Shown here piece by piece: positions 1 to 7,073 of a DNA stretch of 38,445 nt. Below the pieces are notes generated by a model that saw only the letters and a list, made by a program, of their open reading frames with translations, was not told the DNA's origin and ran no database searches. This DNA comes from Candidatus Thorarchaeota archaeon. GTDB taxonomy: Archaea > Asgardarchaeota > Thorarchaeia > Thorarchaeales > Thorarchaeaceae. The DNA is taken from assembly GCA_016840385.1 (NCBI GenBank), contig JAEOSL010000019.1, forward strand, positions 1-38,445, in the 5' to 3' direction. The position numbers and the translations under genes are program-made. How positions within the stretch are numbered: the first letter of the stretch is position 1; each line of letters begins with the position of its first letter.

Positions 1-281
1 ATGGATACCGAGCCCGTACACGTAGCCTGATGAGCAAGAGAGTTCGCTCAAGAGGTCTAAGTTCACCAAGTAAGGTGCTTATAGACTATGAAGTAGGGCA
101 GAGGGTGGACATTGTAATCAACCCAGGTTTCCACAAGGGAATGCCACATAGAAGGTATCAAGGTAGAACTGGCAAAGTTACTGCTTTGAGAGGGCGAGCA
201 CTCGTTGTTGATGTTAGTCTTGGAAAAGCAATGAAGACTCTTATCATTAGACGTGAGCATCTCCAACCAAGTAGAGGCTGA
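1..281 (+). CDS. rpl21e: Ribosomal protein L21e (eL21), 5' end cut by window
   Basis: Structural protein of the archaeal and eukaryotic large ribosomal subunit. An ATG at 30 opens a shorter frame, but the same frame stays open to base 3 and reads GYRARTRSL, the usual start of L21e family proteins. The gene therefore begins before the window and only its first few residues are missing (93 are visible; the family is about 95-100). The central HKGMPHRRYQG stretch and the C-terminal IIRREHLQP are strongly family-typical. It ends 10 bases before rpoF, so the two are probably co-transcribed with the downstream DUF655-ksgA run, an arrangement common in archaea. Confidence 0.95.
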   Translation, partial: GYRARTRSLMSKRVRSRGLSSPSKVLIDYEVGQRVDIVINPGFHKGMPHRRYQGRTGKVTALRGRALVVDVSLGKAMKTLIIRREHLQPSRG

Positions 282-291
282 GTGATTAAGA

Positions 292-627
292 ATGCCCAAG
301 GAGATAATCAGCGAAGAAGAAATTACCCTTCCTCAAGTCAAGAAGATTTTGACTCAGAGGTCAAAGGAAGGAGAGCTGTCATTTCAGCAATCAATAACTC
401 TTGAACATGCTTCATCTTTTGCAAAGATGGCACCTGCAGTATCTGCAAAACTAGTAGAGAAATTGATGAAGGATTACAAAATCTCAAGAGCCCAAGCAGT
501 TCAAATTGTTAACATAGCTCCAATTAATCCAGAGGAGCTGAAAACAATAGTCGATGCGCGTTCTACAGACCTAACTGATGAACAACTCATCGAAATTGTA
601 GATCTTGTCATCAACAAAAGATCCTAG
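292..627 (+). CDS. rpoF: DNA-directed RNA polymerase subunit F (Rpb4)
   Basis: Small subunit of archaeal RNA polymerase that pairs with Rpo7/RpoE to form the stalk, which helps open-complex formation and binds emerging RNA. The 111 residues are the usual length. The C-terminal half has the HRDC-like helical pattern of the family (NIAPINPEELKTIV, then DEQLIEIVDLV). The ATG follows the L21e stop by 10 bases, matching the frequent archaeal order L21e, rpoF, DUF655, ksgA. No oddities are seen. Confidence 0.93.
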   Translation: MPKEIISEEEITLPQVKKILTQRSKEGELSFQQSITLEHASSFAKMAPAVSAKLVEKLMKDYKISRAQAVQIVNIAPINPEELKTIVDARSTDLTDEQLIEIVDLVINKRS

Positions 628-696
628 TTAATCACCTCAAATTTCTATTAGTTATTGCGCGCAGAACACCAATCATAGAATTCGTGGTCCGATTAG

Positions 697-704
697 TTTT
701 TATC
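697..704 (+). promoter_or_regulatory. Candidate TATA box for the DUF655 gene
   Basis: A T-rich TATA-like block (tttttatc) lies about 56-63 bases before the ATG at 760, in a 132-base gap after rpoF. This suggests that DUF655, ksgA and the Mtq2-like gene have their own promoter besides read-through. The call is pattern-based only. Confidence 0.35.
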
Positions 705-759
705 ATTACCCGACAGTAAATACAGTAATGTGCCCGAGTAGAACTGGAAGTGAATATGA

Positions 760-1371
760 ATGGAAGGACAACAAAACAGGCAGTTTGAAACACATGCTTA
801 CGTCCTGTCAATCGTTCCTCCGAAAGAGTTCTTTCGTGATTCTCGACCACGTGGGGACACGGTGATACAGGGCATTGGAGAATCTCATTTTACACTTCTT
901 GAGATGATACCTCACAGAGGAGTAAAACCACATCCTCAGGAACGTGTTTCCATTGAACGGAACGCTAAGAGCAAGATTGACCACGTCAGAAGACGCATTT
1001 TCTTCGAGGATCTTGTTCCTGAAAGCGTCACTGAACTTCCTCTAGTCATAGAGATGATAGTAACAAAGCATGAGCACAAATTTGTGCAATTCTTCAACGA
1101 GGCAGCTCCATTAACTACTAGGATGCATTCACTTCAGTTGCTCCCTGGAATTGGGCAGACACTGATGTGGGCAATTTTAGAAGAGAGAAAACGGGATCCC
1201 TTCAAGAACTTTGAAGACATAGCAGCTAGGACAAAGCTGCAGAACCCAAAGAAAGTCATAACAGCTCGTATAATCGATGAACTCCGGGAAGAGGTTAAAC
1301 GTTGGCTATTTGTACGACCTCCAAAACGTGATGACGACGAGAATGACCGATCACGTCCACCTAGAAGGTAA
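760..1371 (+). CDS. DUF655 family RNA/DNA-binding protein with helix-hairpin-helix
   Basis: Conserved archaeal protein of unknown exact role (DUF655), almost always encoded between rpoF and ksgA, which suggests a link to rRNA or ribosome biogenesis. The 203 residues start with an OB-like beta-rich half (residues 1-110). A helix-hairpin-helix follows near residues 125-150 (LLPGIGQTLMWAILEERKRD), a nucleic-acid-binding element. The tail is very basic and acidic (KRDDDENDRSRPPRR). A purine-rich GGAAG lies upstream of the ATG. Its 3' end may overlap the start of ksgA, depending on the ksgA start chosen. Confidence 0.88.
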   Translation: MEGQQNRQFETHAYVLSIVPPKEFFRDSRPRGDTVIQGIGESHFTLLEMIPHRGVKPHPQERVSIERNAKSKIDHVRRRIFFEDLVPESVTELPLVIEMIVTKHEHKFVQFFNEAAPLTTRMHSLQLLPGIGQTLMWAILEERKRDPFKNFEDIAARTKLQNPKKVITARIIDELREEVKRWLFVRPPKRDDDENDRSRPPRR

Positions 1372-2266
1372 ATCTACCAGTACGCAGGTGAGTTTCCTGT
1401 CAGACGATGAAATCCGTGCAATTCTCAAGAGATACAAGGTGAGACCTACAAAGAAACATGGTCAGAGTTTTCTCAAGAGTCAGAATATAGCTAGGAACAT
1501 AGTTGGTGCCGCAGAAGTAACAAAAGAGGATACTATTCTAGAGATAGGTGGGGGACTTGGTATTCTCACGAAGCAACTTGTACAGGAAGCCAAGTACGTC
1601 TATGTTGTTGAGATAAATTCTGGACTTGTAAAAGCTCTCGGTGATCTGTTCACTGATTGTGATAATGTTAGTATCATTGAGGGAGATGCTCTCAAGGTCC
1701 CCCTTCCAGAAGTCACAAAAGTTGTGTCCAATTTGCCATACAGTATCTCATCAGAGATTACTTTCAGAATGCTACGGGAACTTGAATTTGAGCAAGCAAT
1801 TCTCATGTATCAGAAAGAATTTGCTCAGAGACTGCATGCAACTCCGGGAACCTCCGAATATTCTAGACTTTCAGTTAACATCGGATACCAAGCAGAAGTT
1901 GAACATCTGATGGATGTTCCAGCAGACATGTTTTACCCAATACCCGCAGTAGACTCTGTCGTTGTAAGACTGAAACATTACACTCAGGGACCTCGTGCAA
2001 AGAATGATGATGTGTTCTTCTGGATGATCAATGGTATCTTTCCTTATCCTAACAAACATTTGAGAAAGGCATTGAGAATCTGGTTTCGAAACCTGAAAGT
2101 GGACAAAAACTTGGCTGATGTTGTACTTGAATCCTGCAAAGAGTATCCAAAGGGAGATGAACGACTGAGAACTATTGCCATTGATAAATTAGTGAATCTT
2201 TCTGATTCACTTCTCCATTTGATTGAAGCAGGAGATCTTCCAGATCCGCGAGGGAGCAAGTTGTGA
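1343..2266 (+). CDS. ksgA: Dim1/KsgA 16S rRNA adenine dimethyltransferase
   Basis: Dimethylates two adjacent adenines in the 3' terminal hairpin of 16S rRNA using SAM, late in small-subunit assembly. Visible family marks are the N-terminal KKHGQSFLKS, SAM motif I LEIGGGLGILT, the acidic loop VVEINSGL, and the catalytic NLPYSISS motif. The frame is open upstream, but the extra residues lie inside DUF655. I chose ATG 1343; ATG 1331 and GTG 1388 are alternatives, and the last would avoid all overlap. Its stop overlaps the next gene's GTG start by 4 bases, a sign of translational coupling. Confidence 0.94.
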   Translation: MTDHVHLEGKSTSTQVSFLSDDEIRAILKRYKVRPTKKHGQSFLKSQNIARNIVGAAEVTKEDTILEIGGGLGILTKQLVQEAKYVYVVEINSGLVKALGDLFTDCDNVSIIEGDALKVPLPEVTKVVSNLPYSISSEITFRMLRELEFEQAILMYQKEFAQRLHATPGTSEYSRLSVNIGYQAEVEHLMDVPADMFYPIPAVDSVVVRLKHYTQGPRAKNDDVFFWMINGIFPYPNKHLRKALRIWFRNLKVDKNLADVVLESCKEYPKGDERLRTIAIDKLVNLSDSLLHLIEAGDLPDPRGSKL

Positions 2267-2868
2267 GCGAATCTTTTGATTTCGATGTTTGGCAAGGGGT
2301 CTATGAACCAGCAGCAGATACCTATCTCCTATTAGATGCAATAACAATCAATCCTACGGACTCAGTACTAGATGTAGGCTGTGGAGCAGGATTAGCATCA
2401 CTTGTTGCAGCTTCAAAGGCAAAACGAGTAGTTAGCATTGACATCTCATTCCTAGCAGTTAGAAATACATCAGAGAATCTTAGAAAAAATGGATTAGAAC
2501 AGAATGTATCAGTTCTTCAATCGGATCTCTTCATCGGTCTATCAGATGATGTGAAGTTCACAATGATGATGTTCAACCCACCTTATCTCCCAGCAGATGA
2601 TATGAACACTGAGATGGACCATGCCCTAATAGGGGGACCAGAAGGGTCAGAACTAACAGAAAGATTCGTGAAAGAAGCGGCAACCCATATGGTAAACAAT
2701 GGAAGACTCTATGTTGTTGTTTCATCTCTTGCTAACACTGATGCAATTATCAAGACGTTTAATGAGAATAATTTCCAAGTTGAGCAAGTAAATGAAACAC
2801 CATTGTTCTTTGAAAAGATACAAGTGTTAAAAGGTGTCTTCAAAGGACACAAGGAAACCGTTTTATAA
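2263..2868 (+). CDS. HemK/PrmC-type methyltransferase, archaeal Mtq2-like
   Basis: SAM-dependent methyltransferase of the family that methylates the glutamine of the GGQ motif in release factors; archaeal and eukaryotic members (Mtq2) act with Trm112 on aRF1/eRF1. Seen here are the N-terminal VYEPAADTYLLLDAI signature, motif I LDVGCGAGLAS, and the catalytic NPPY at FNPPYLPADD. The 201 residues fit the short archaeal form without the N-terminal helical domain of bacterial PrmC. The GTG start overlaps the ksgA stop. The substrate assignment comes from the family, not from this sequence. Confidence 0.9.
   Translation: MSESFDFDVWQGVYEPAADTYLLLDAITINPTDSVLDVGCGAGLASLVAASKAKRVVSIDISFLAVRNTSENLRKNGLEQNVSVLQSDLFIGLSDDVKFTMMMFNPPYLPADDMNTEMDHALIGGPEGSELTERFVKEAATHMVNNGRLYVVVSSLANTDAIIKTFNENNFQVEQVNETPLFFEKIQVLKGVFKGHKETVL
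2861..2868 (+). promoter_or_regulatory. TATA box of the FKBP gene inside the previous stop
   Basis: The block ttttataa lies about 55 bases before the ATG at 2921 and contains the TAA stop of the preceding methyltransferase gene, preceded by a purine-rich BRE-like stretch. It supports the later start (2921) over the upstream in-frame GTG at 2834, which would lie before the promoter. Confidence 0.5.
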
Positions 2869-2920
2869 CACTCCTGTGGAGCTTCCTGAAAGCAACCAGG
2901 AAACCGAGAGGGTACTGGCC

Positions 2921-3763
2921 ATGTCAGAAAAGAAAACTACTAAGAAGCCTGCAAAAAAGGCAGCAGCAAAACCAAAGGCTGCCGCTAAAAAGACAACAAA
3001 GAAGACAACTGCTAAGAAAGCCCCAGCCAAAAAAGCTGCTACAAAAGTTGAAACAGTAGTTAAGGATAAGAGCATGGTCTATCTCGATTTCACCGCGAGT
3101 ACAAAGGGTGACGATATCATCTTTGATACAACTCATCTTGAGGTTGCGAAGGAAGAGGGTCTATTCAGAGAAAATGACCGCTATGAACCCGCATTAGTAG
3201 TAGTTGGTTGGAACTGGCTTCTTGCAGCAGTCGAAGAAGAACTCGTTGGCTTGAAAATTGGAGAATCAAAGACCATTGAAGTTCCTCCTGAAAAAGGAGC
3301 AGGTGTTAGAGACCCTACCAAGATCAAGAAGATTGCAAAAGTGAAACTTGCTAAACATGGCGCAAGAGGATACAAGGGTGAAGAAATCAAGTTCGGAAAT
3401 GAGCGAGGCATCGTAACTTCAGACCTTGGTCGTACAGTTAGAGTCGACTTCAACAGCCCATTTGCTGGAAAAACCCTTGTCTATGATGTTATCATCAGAG
3501 AGATAGTTTCTGATAAGACCGAGAAACTCAAGGCAGTCCTTCGCCGCAGAATCCCAGGAATTCCTGAGGATAGATATGATGTCACTATGAAGAAGAAGGT
3601 CGTAACTGTTGAACTACCTCAAGAAACAAGATACATTGAGAACATTCAGTATGGTGAGATTGGTATGGCATCTGACATACTCAAGGCAGATGATAATATC
3701 GAAGAGGTCAGAATCGTAACCTCATTCAAACGACCAGAGCCACCAAAAGAGAATACAACCTGA
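2921..3763 (+). CDS. FKBP-type peptidyl-prolyl isomerase with Lys/Ala-rich N-terminal tail
   Basis: Peptidyl-prolyl cis-trans isomerase and chaperone of the long archaeal FKBP class (FKBP core, insert-in-flap domain, C-terminal domain). After ATG 2921 come about 45 residues of lysine, alanine and threonine (AKKAAAKPKAAAKKTT and similar), resembling a histone-H1 tail. The FKBP core follows (VYLDFTASTKGDDIIFDTT, then VVVGWNWLLAAVEEELVGLKIGE), then GARGYKGEEIKFGNERGIV and NSPFAGKTLVYDV. A longer frame from GTG 2834 exists, but a TATA box at 2861 argues against it. The basic tail is unusual for an FKBP and may bind nucleic acid or the ribosome; that is inference. Confidence 0.9.
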   Translation: MSEKKTTKKPAKKAAAKPKAAAKKTTKKTTAKKAPAKKAATKVETVVKDKSMVYLDFTASTKGDDIIFDTTHLEVAKEEGLFRENDRYEPALVVVGWNWLLAAVEEELVGLKIGESKTIEVPPEKGAGVRDPTKIKKIAKVKLAKHGARGYKGEEIKFGNERGIVTSDLGRTVRVDFNSPFAGKTLVYDVIIREIVSDKTEKLKAVLRRRIPGIPEDRYDVTMKKKVVTVELPQETRYIENIQYGEIGMASDILKADDNIEEVRIVTSFKRPEPPKENTT

Positions 3764-3800
3764 TAGGTCGACGCGCAATTTCTATGTTCACTGAGAAAAC

Positions 3801-3808
3801 CTTAATAA
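3801..3808 (+). promoter_or_regulatory. TATA box of the proteasome beta gene
   Basis: A cttaataa block preceded by a gaaaac purine stretch (BRE-like) lies in the 112-base gap between the FKBP gene and psmB, 68-75 bases before ATG 3876. A clear Shine-Dalgarno aaggag at 3861-3866 sits nine bases before that ATG. Confidence 0.45.
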
Positions 3809-3875
3809 CACTCTTCAAAGACGGGTGCCTGTCACTTGTTCTCTACGATTCATTTCTTAGAAGGAGTCAATAACC

Positions 3876-4514
3876 ATGGAACCTGAGATGCAACCCCCAG
3901 CTGAACTAAAGACTGGAACAACTACACTTGGAATGATTGCTAAAGACTGCGTAGTTTTAGCTAGTGATCAGAGAGCTACAATGGGTTTTCTGATTGCAAA
4001 CAAGACAGCAAAGAAGATCTTCAAGATCACAAACCGTATAGGTGCGACAATTGCAGGATCCGTTGCAGACGCACAAAATATCATGGATCTCTTGACAGCA
4101 GAAGCCAAACTTTTTGAAATTCAGAGAGGCAGGCCAATCCGTGTCAAGGCATTAACCCGTCTTCTTAGTAATATCATGTTCCAAGGCCGTGGCGGCTACA
4201 TGTTGGCATGTGTCGTCGGAGGATTTGATGATGAAGGCGCACAAGTCTATTATACAGACTACGTGGGCAGTGTCATTCCTGACAAGTTTGTATCTACTGG
4301 TTCTGGATCTCCAGTAGCTCTAGGTGTTCTGGAAGCAGAATACAAAGAAGACCTTCCTAAGAAAAAGGCAATCGAACTTGGCGTTCGTGCAGTCGCAGCA
4401 GCTATCGAGCGAGATGCCGCTTCAGGCAACTCTATCCTAGTTAGTGTGATTGACAAAGATGGTTACCAGGTAATCCCAAAGGACACCATCATGAAGATTT
4501 GGAAAGGACCATAG
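3876..4514 (+). CDS. psmB: 20S proteasome beta subunit
   Basis: Catalytic subunit of the archaeal 20S proteasome, a threonine protease in the inner rings. The first 14 residues form a propeptide ending in KTG. Cleavage would expose TTTLG, with Thr1 as nucleophile. Counting from there, Asp17 (SDQRAT) and Lys33 (TAKKI) fall exactly at the catalytic positions, so an active enzyme is expected. The GSGSPVALG and conserved C-terminal sheets are also present. The start is fixed by a strong Shine-Dalgarno (aaggag). The gene has its own TATA box and lies just upstream of the aCPSF1 gene. Confidence 0.96.
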   Translation: MEPEMQPPAELKTGTTTLGMIAKDCVVLASDQRATMGFLIANKTAKKIFKITNRIGATIAGSVADAQNIMDLLTAEAKLFEIQRGRPIRVKALTRLLSNIMFQGRGGYMLACVVGGFDDEGAQVYYTDYVGSVIPDKFVSTGSGSPVALGVLEAEYKEDLPKKKAIELGVRAVAAAIERDAASGNSILVSVIDKDGYQVIPKDTIMKIWKGP

Positions 4515-4632
4515 TGACAGTGTTTCTTACACTCGTAGCACGTTAAACTGCTACACCTGTCAACTCAGCACTTCTATGTGTTGAAGAATAAAATCAGGCC
4601 ATTAAGGGCATTAATAGGCCTACAATTGTGAT

Positions 4633-6555
4633 GTGACTATCATGCAGCCCAGTGATGAACAAGAATATGTTGATATTAGAGAAGTAGTCAAGAAGGCACT
4701 TCCTCGCTCAGCAGCGATAAGTACAGTTGAATTTGAAGGGCCAGAGATAGCAATATACTCTAAGGCACCAAAAATTTTGCTAGATGACGGAGATCGAATC
4801 AAAGCTCTGGCACGGAAAATGCGGAAACGTATTGTTGTTAGGTCTGCTCCAGAAGTTAGATTGACTCATGCAGAAGCTGAGAAAACAGTACGTGAACTTG
4901 TTCCTGAAGAGGCTATGATCACATCAATTGACTTTGATATTTCAAGAGGAGAGGTTATTATTGAAGCACAAAAACCAGGTCTTGTCATTGGAAGAAGTGG
5001 TACTACTCTCCGAGAAATAACACGTCAGACCTTTTGGCGTCCCAATGTCATGAGGACACCACCAATTGAGAGCAAACTCATCAAACAAATTAGATACATC
5101 ATCCAATCAGAGGCAGCAACTCGGAACAAGTCATTCCGTGAGATTGGAAAGAGAATTCACCGACCTATGCTGATGAATAACAGTTGGATTAGATTTACTG
5201 CAATGGGTGGATTCCGTGAGGTTGGAAGATCCTGCATGTTTCTGCAAACTTCAGAGAGCAATATCATTATTGACTGTGGTGTAAACGTAGGAACACCTAG
5301 CAAAGCATTTCCAAGATTAGATATGCCCGAATTTAGCATCGAAAAATTAGATGCAGTTGTAATCACTCATGCTCATCTTGACCACTGTGGTATGGTCCCA
5401 TTCCTATTCAAGTACGGTTATCGTGGACCGGTCTATATGACTGCTCCAACGCTGAACCTTGCAACACTCTTGCAACTAGATTATCTAGAAGTCGCAGAGC
5501 GAGAAGGCAAACTCAGACCATATCGAGACCGTGATGTAAAGGAGGCAATCCTTCATACAATACCTCTGAATTATGGAGAGGTCACAGATATCGCCCCCGA
5601 TGTTCGTCTTACATTGCATAACGCAGGTCACATACTTGGCTCAGCCATTACGCACTTCCACATTGGTGATGGTCAATACAATATGGCGTACACTGGCGAC
5701 TTCAAGTTTGGAAGAAGCAGGTTGCTTGAACCTGCAACGTTCACATTTCCAAGGCTTGAAACAATGATCATTGAAAGCACCTACGGTCACCCTACCGACA
5801 AGATGCCACCAAGGCAAGAAGTAGAGAAGAAGTTCGCTACTATTATGAAGAGAGCTCTAGAACGTGGAGGTAAAGTCCTGATTCCAGTACTTGCAGTTGG
5901 TCGGGCTCAAGAAATCATGCTTGTCATCGAAGACTTGGTATCAAAAGGTCGAATACCAAAAGTTCCTATATATATTGAAGGAATGATTGCACAAGCTACG
6001 GCGATTCATACTACCCATCCTGAGGCACTCAGTAAGAAGATACGTGAGATGATTTTCCATCAAGGCGTAAACCCATTCTTATCAGACATATTTGTGCAAG
6101 TTGATCATCATGACCAACGTGAGGAAATCACTGAAGGAGAACCTTGTATCATCATGGCCACATCCGGTATGCTTGCTGGAGGACCTAGTGTTGATTACTT
6201 TAGGCTTCTCGCTCCGGATGATAAGAACATGCTCACATTTGTCAGTTATCAGGGAGAGAATACACTTGGCAGACGTATCCAGAAGGGTTGGAAAGAAGTG
6301 AATATGAGAAATCGTGATGGTCAGACTACTGTTATTCCAATAAATCTGGAAGTGACAACAGTGGAAGGATTCTCTGGACACTCTGATAGAAAACAGATTC
6401 TCAACTATGTAAAACGTTTGAACCCAATTCCTGAAAGAATCATTTGTGCTCATGGTGAAGCATCAAAGACAATTGGACTAGCATCTACAATCCACAAGGC
6501 TATGAATATCGAAACAAGGGCACCAATGGTGACTGAAACCGTCAAACTGAGGTAA
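4633..6555 (+). CDS. aCPSF1: KH-domain beta-CASP ribonuclease
   Basis: Archaeal homologue of the CPSF73/CPSF100 cleavage factor. In studied archaea it cleaves RNA 3' ends after U-rich tracts and drives transcription termination, and it also acts as a 5'-3' exonuclease. Domains in order: two KH-type RNA-binding domains (residues 1-145, with a [14 protein letters not shown] loop), a metallo-beta-lactamase domain with the metal motif HAHLDHCG starting at His246, and the beta-CASP insert ([39 protein letters not shown]). The 640 residues are full length. Start is GTG 4633 or ATG 4642. The gene converges with sepF, with 6 bases between their stops. Confidence 0.95.
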   Translation: MTIMQPSDEQEYVDIREVVKKALPRSAAISTVEFEGPEIAIYSKAPKILLDDGDRIKALARKMRKRIVVRSAPEVRLTHAEAEKTVRELVPEEAMITSIDFDISRGEVIIEAQKPGLVIGRSGTTLREITRQTFWRPNVMRTPPIESKLIKQIRYIIQSEAATRNKSFREIGKRIHRPMLMNNSWIRFTAMGGFREVGRSCMFLQTSESNIIIDCGVNVGTPSKAFPRLDMPEFSIEKLDAVVITHAHLDHCGMVPFLFKYGYRGPVYMTAPTLNLATLLQLDYLEVAEREGKLRPYRDRDVKEAILHTIPLNYGEVTDIAPDVRLTLHNAGHILGSAITHFHIGDGQYNMAYTGDFKFGRSRLLEPATFTFPRLETMIIESTYGHPTDKMPPRQEVEKKFATIMKRALERGGKVLIPVLAVGRAQEIMLVIEDLVSKGRIPKVPIYIEGMIAQATAIHTTHPEALSKKIREMIFHQGVNPFLSDIFVQVDHHDQREEITEGEPCIIMATSGMLAGGPSVDYFRLLAPDDKNMLTFVSYQGENTLGRRIQKGWKEVNMRNRDGQTTVIPINLEVTTVEGFSGHSDRKQILNYVKRLNPIPERIICAHGEASKTIGLASTIHKAMNIETRAPMVTETVKLR

Positions 6556-6561
6556 AACACC

Positions 6562-6960
6562 TTACAACCTGACAAATGATGGTGTGATAATCATGCATCC
6601 ATCATTGACTAGAGCAATGTCAGCTTGATATCCCCTTGTTGCACCACGAATTCTCTCTATAATACGTCGTAGTTCTATGTGGGTTTGACCATTCCCGTCA
6701 TTCAGACGTGAGATATCTAAGAGAACTATGTTGCCTTCTTTGATTTCTTCCACAACATAGGGTACATCAGCTAGTGACTCAAGTTTCTTGGATCTTACGA
6801 ATATTTCTTCAAGCTCACTCATCCTTTTGAGCTCCCGAACTGGATCAACTTGAATAGATTCTGTAGCGGGAGAGAAAAGTCCAAGGCTAGGAATGGATCG
6901 TTTAGTACTGATTTCCTCGGATGTGTCATCGCTTTGTTTTCGTCTGAAGATTGACCTCAT
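6562..6960 (-). CDS. sepF: SepF-like cell division protein
   Basis: Archaeal SepF anchors FtsZ to the membrane at the division site. The 132 residues show a short basic N-terminus (MRSIFRRKQ) that could serve as membrane anchor, a variable linker, and the SepF core from about residue 55: IFVRSKKLESLADVPYVVEEIKEGNIV, then LDISRL and a final segment ending in DGCMIITPSFVRL. It lies convergent with the aCPSF1 gene and divergent from the helicase gene. This implies the organism divides with FtsZ; no ftsZ is in the window. Confidence 0.85.
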   Translation of the reverse strand: MRSIFRRKQSDDTSEEISTKRSIPSLGLFSPATESIQVDPVRELKRMSELEEIFVRSKKLESLADVPYVVEEIKEGNIVLLDISRLNDGNGQTHIELRRIIERIRGATRGYQADIALVNDGCMIITPSFVRL

Positions 6961-7017
6961 TATGAGTCACCTCTATTATCCAAGTTACGCAAGTGGGTGT
7001 ACGAAGAAAAGACCGAG

Positions 7018-7027
7018 TATTATAAAA
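7018..7027 (+). promoter_or_regulatory. TATA box of the helicase gene
   Basis: The block tattataaaa lies 47-56 bases before GTG 7074, in the 113-base divergent gap between sepF and the helicase gene. It is the clearest archaeal TATA box in the window. Confidence 0.5.
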
Positions 7028-7073
7028 CATGAAGTTGGAGCCAATCTTTATCACAAGGAGCAGTTTATGGTAG

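Noticed and set aside
30..281. ATG 30 as the true L21e start
   Set aside because: The same frame continues to base 3 with the conserved L21e N-terminal residues, so the gene begins before the window.
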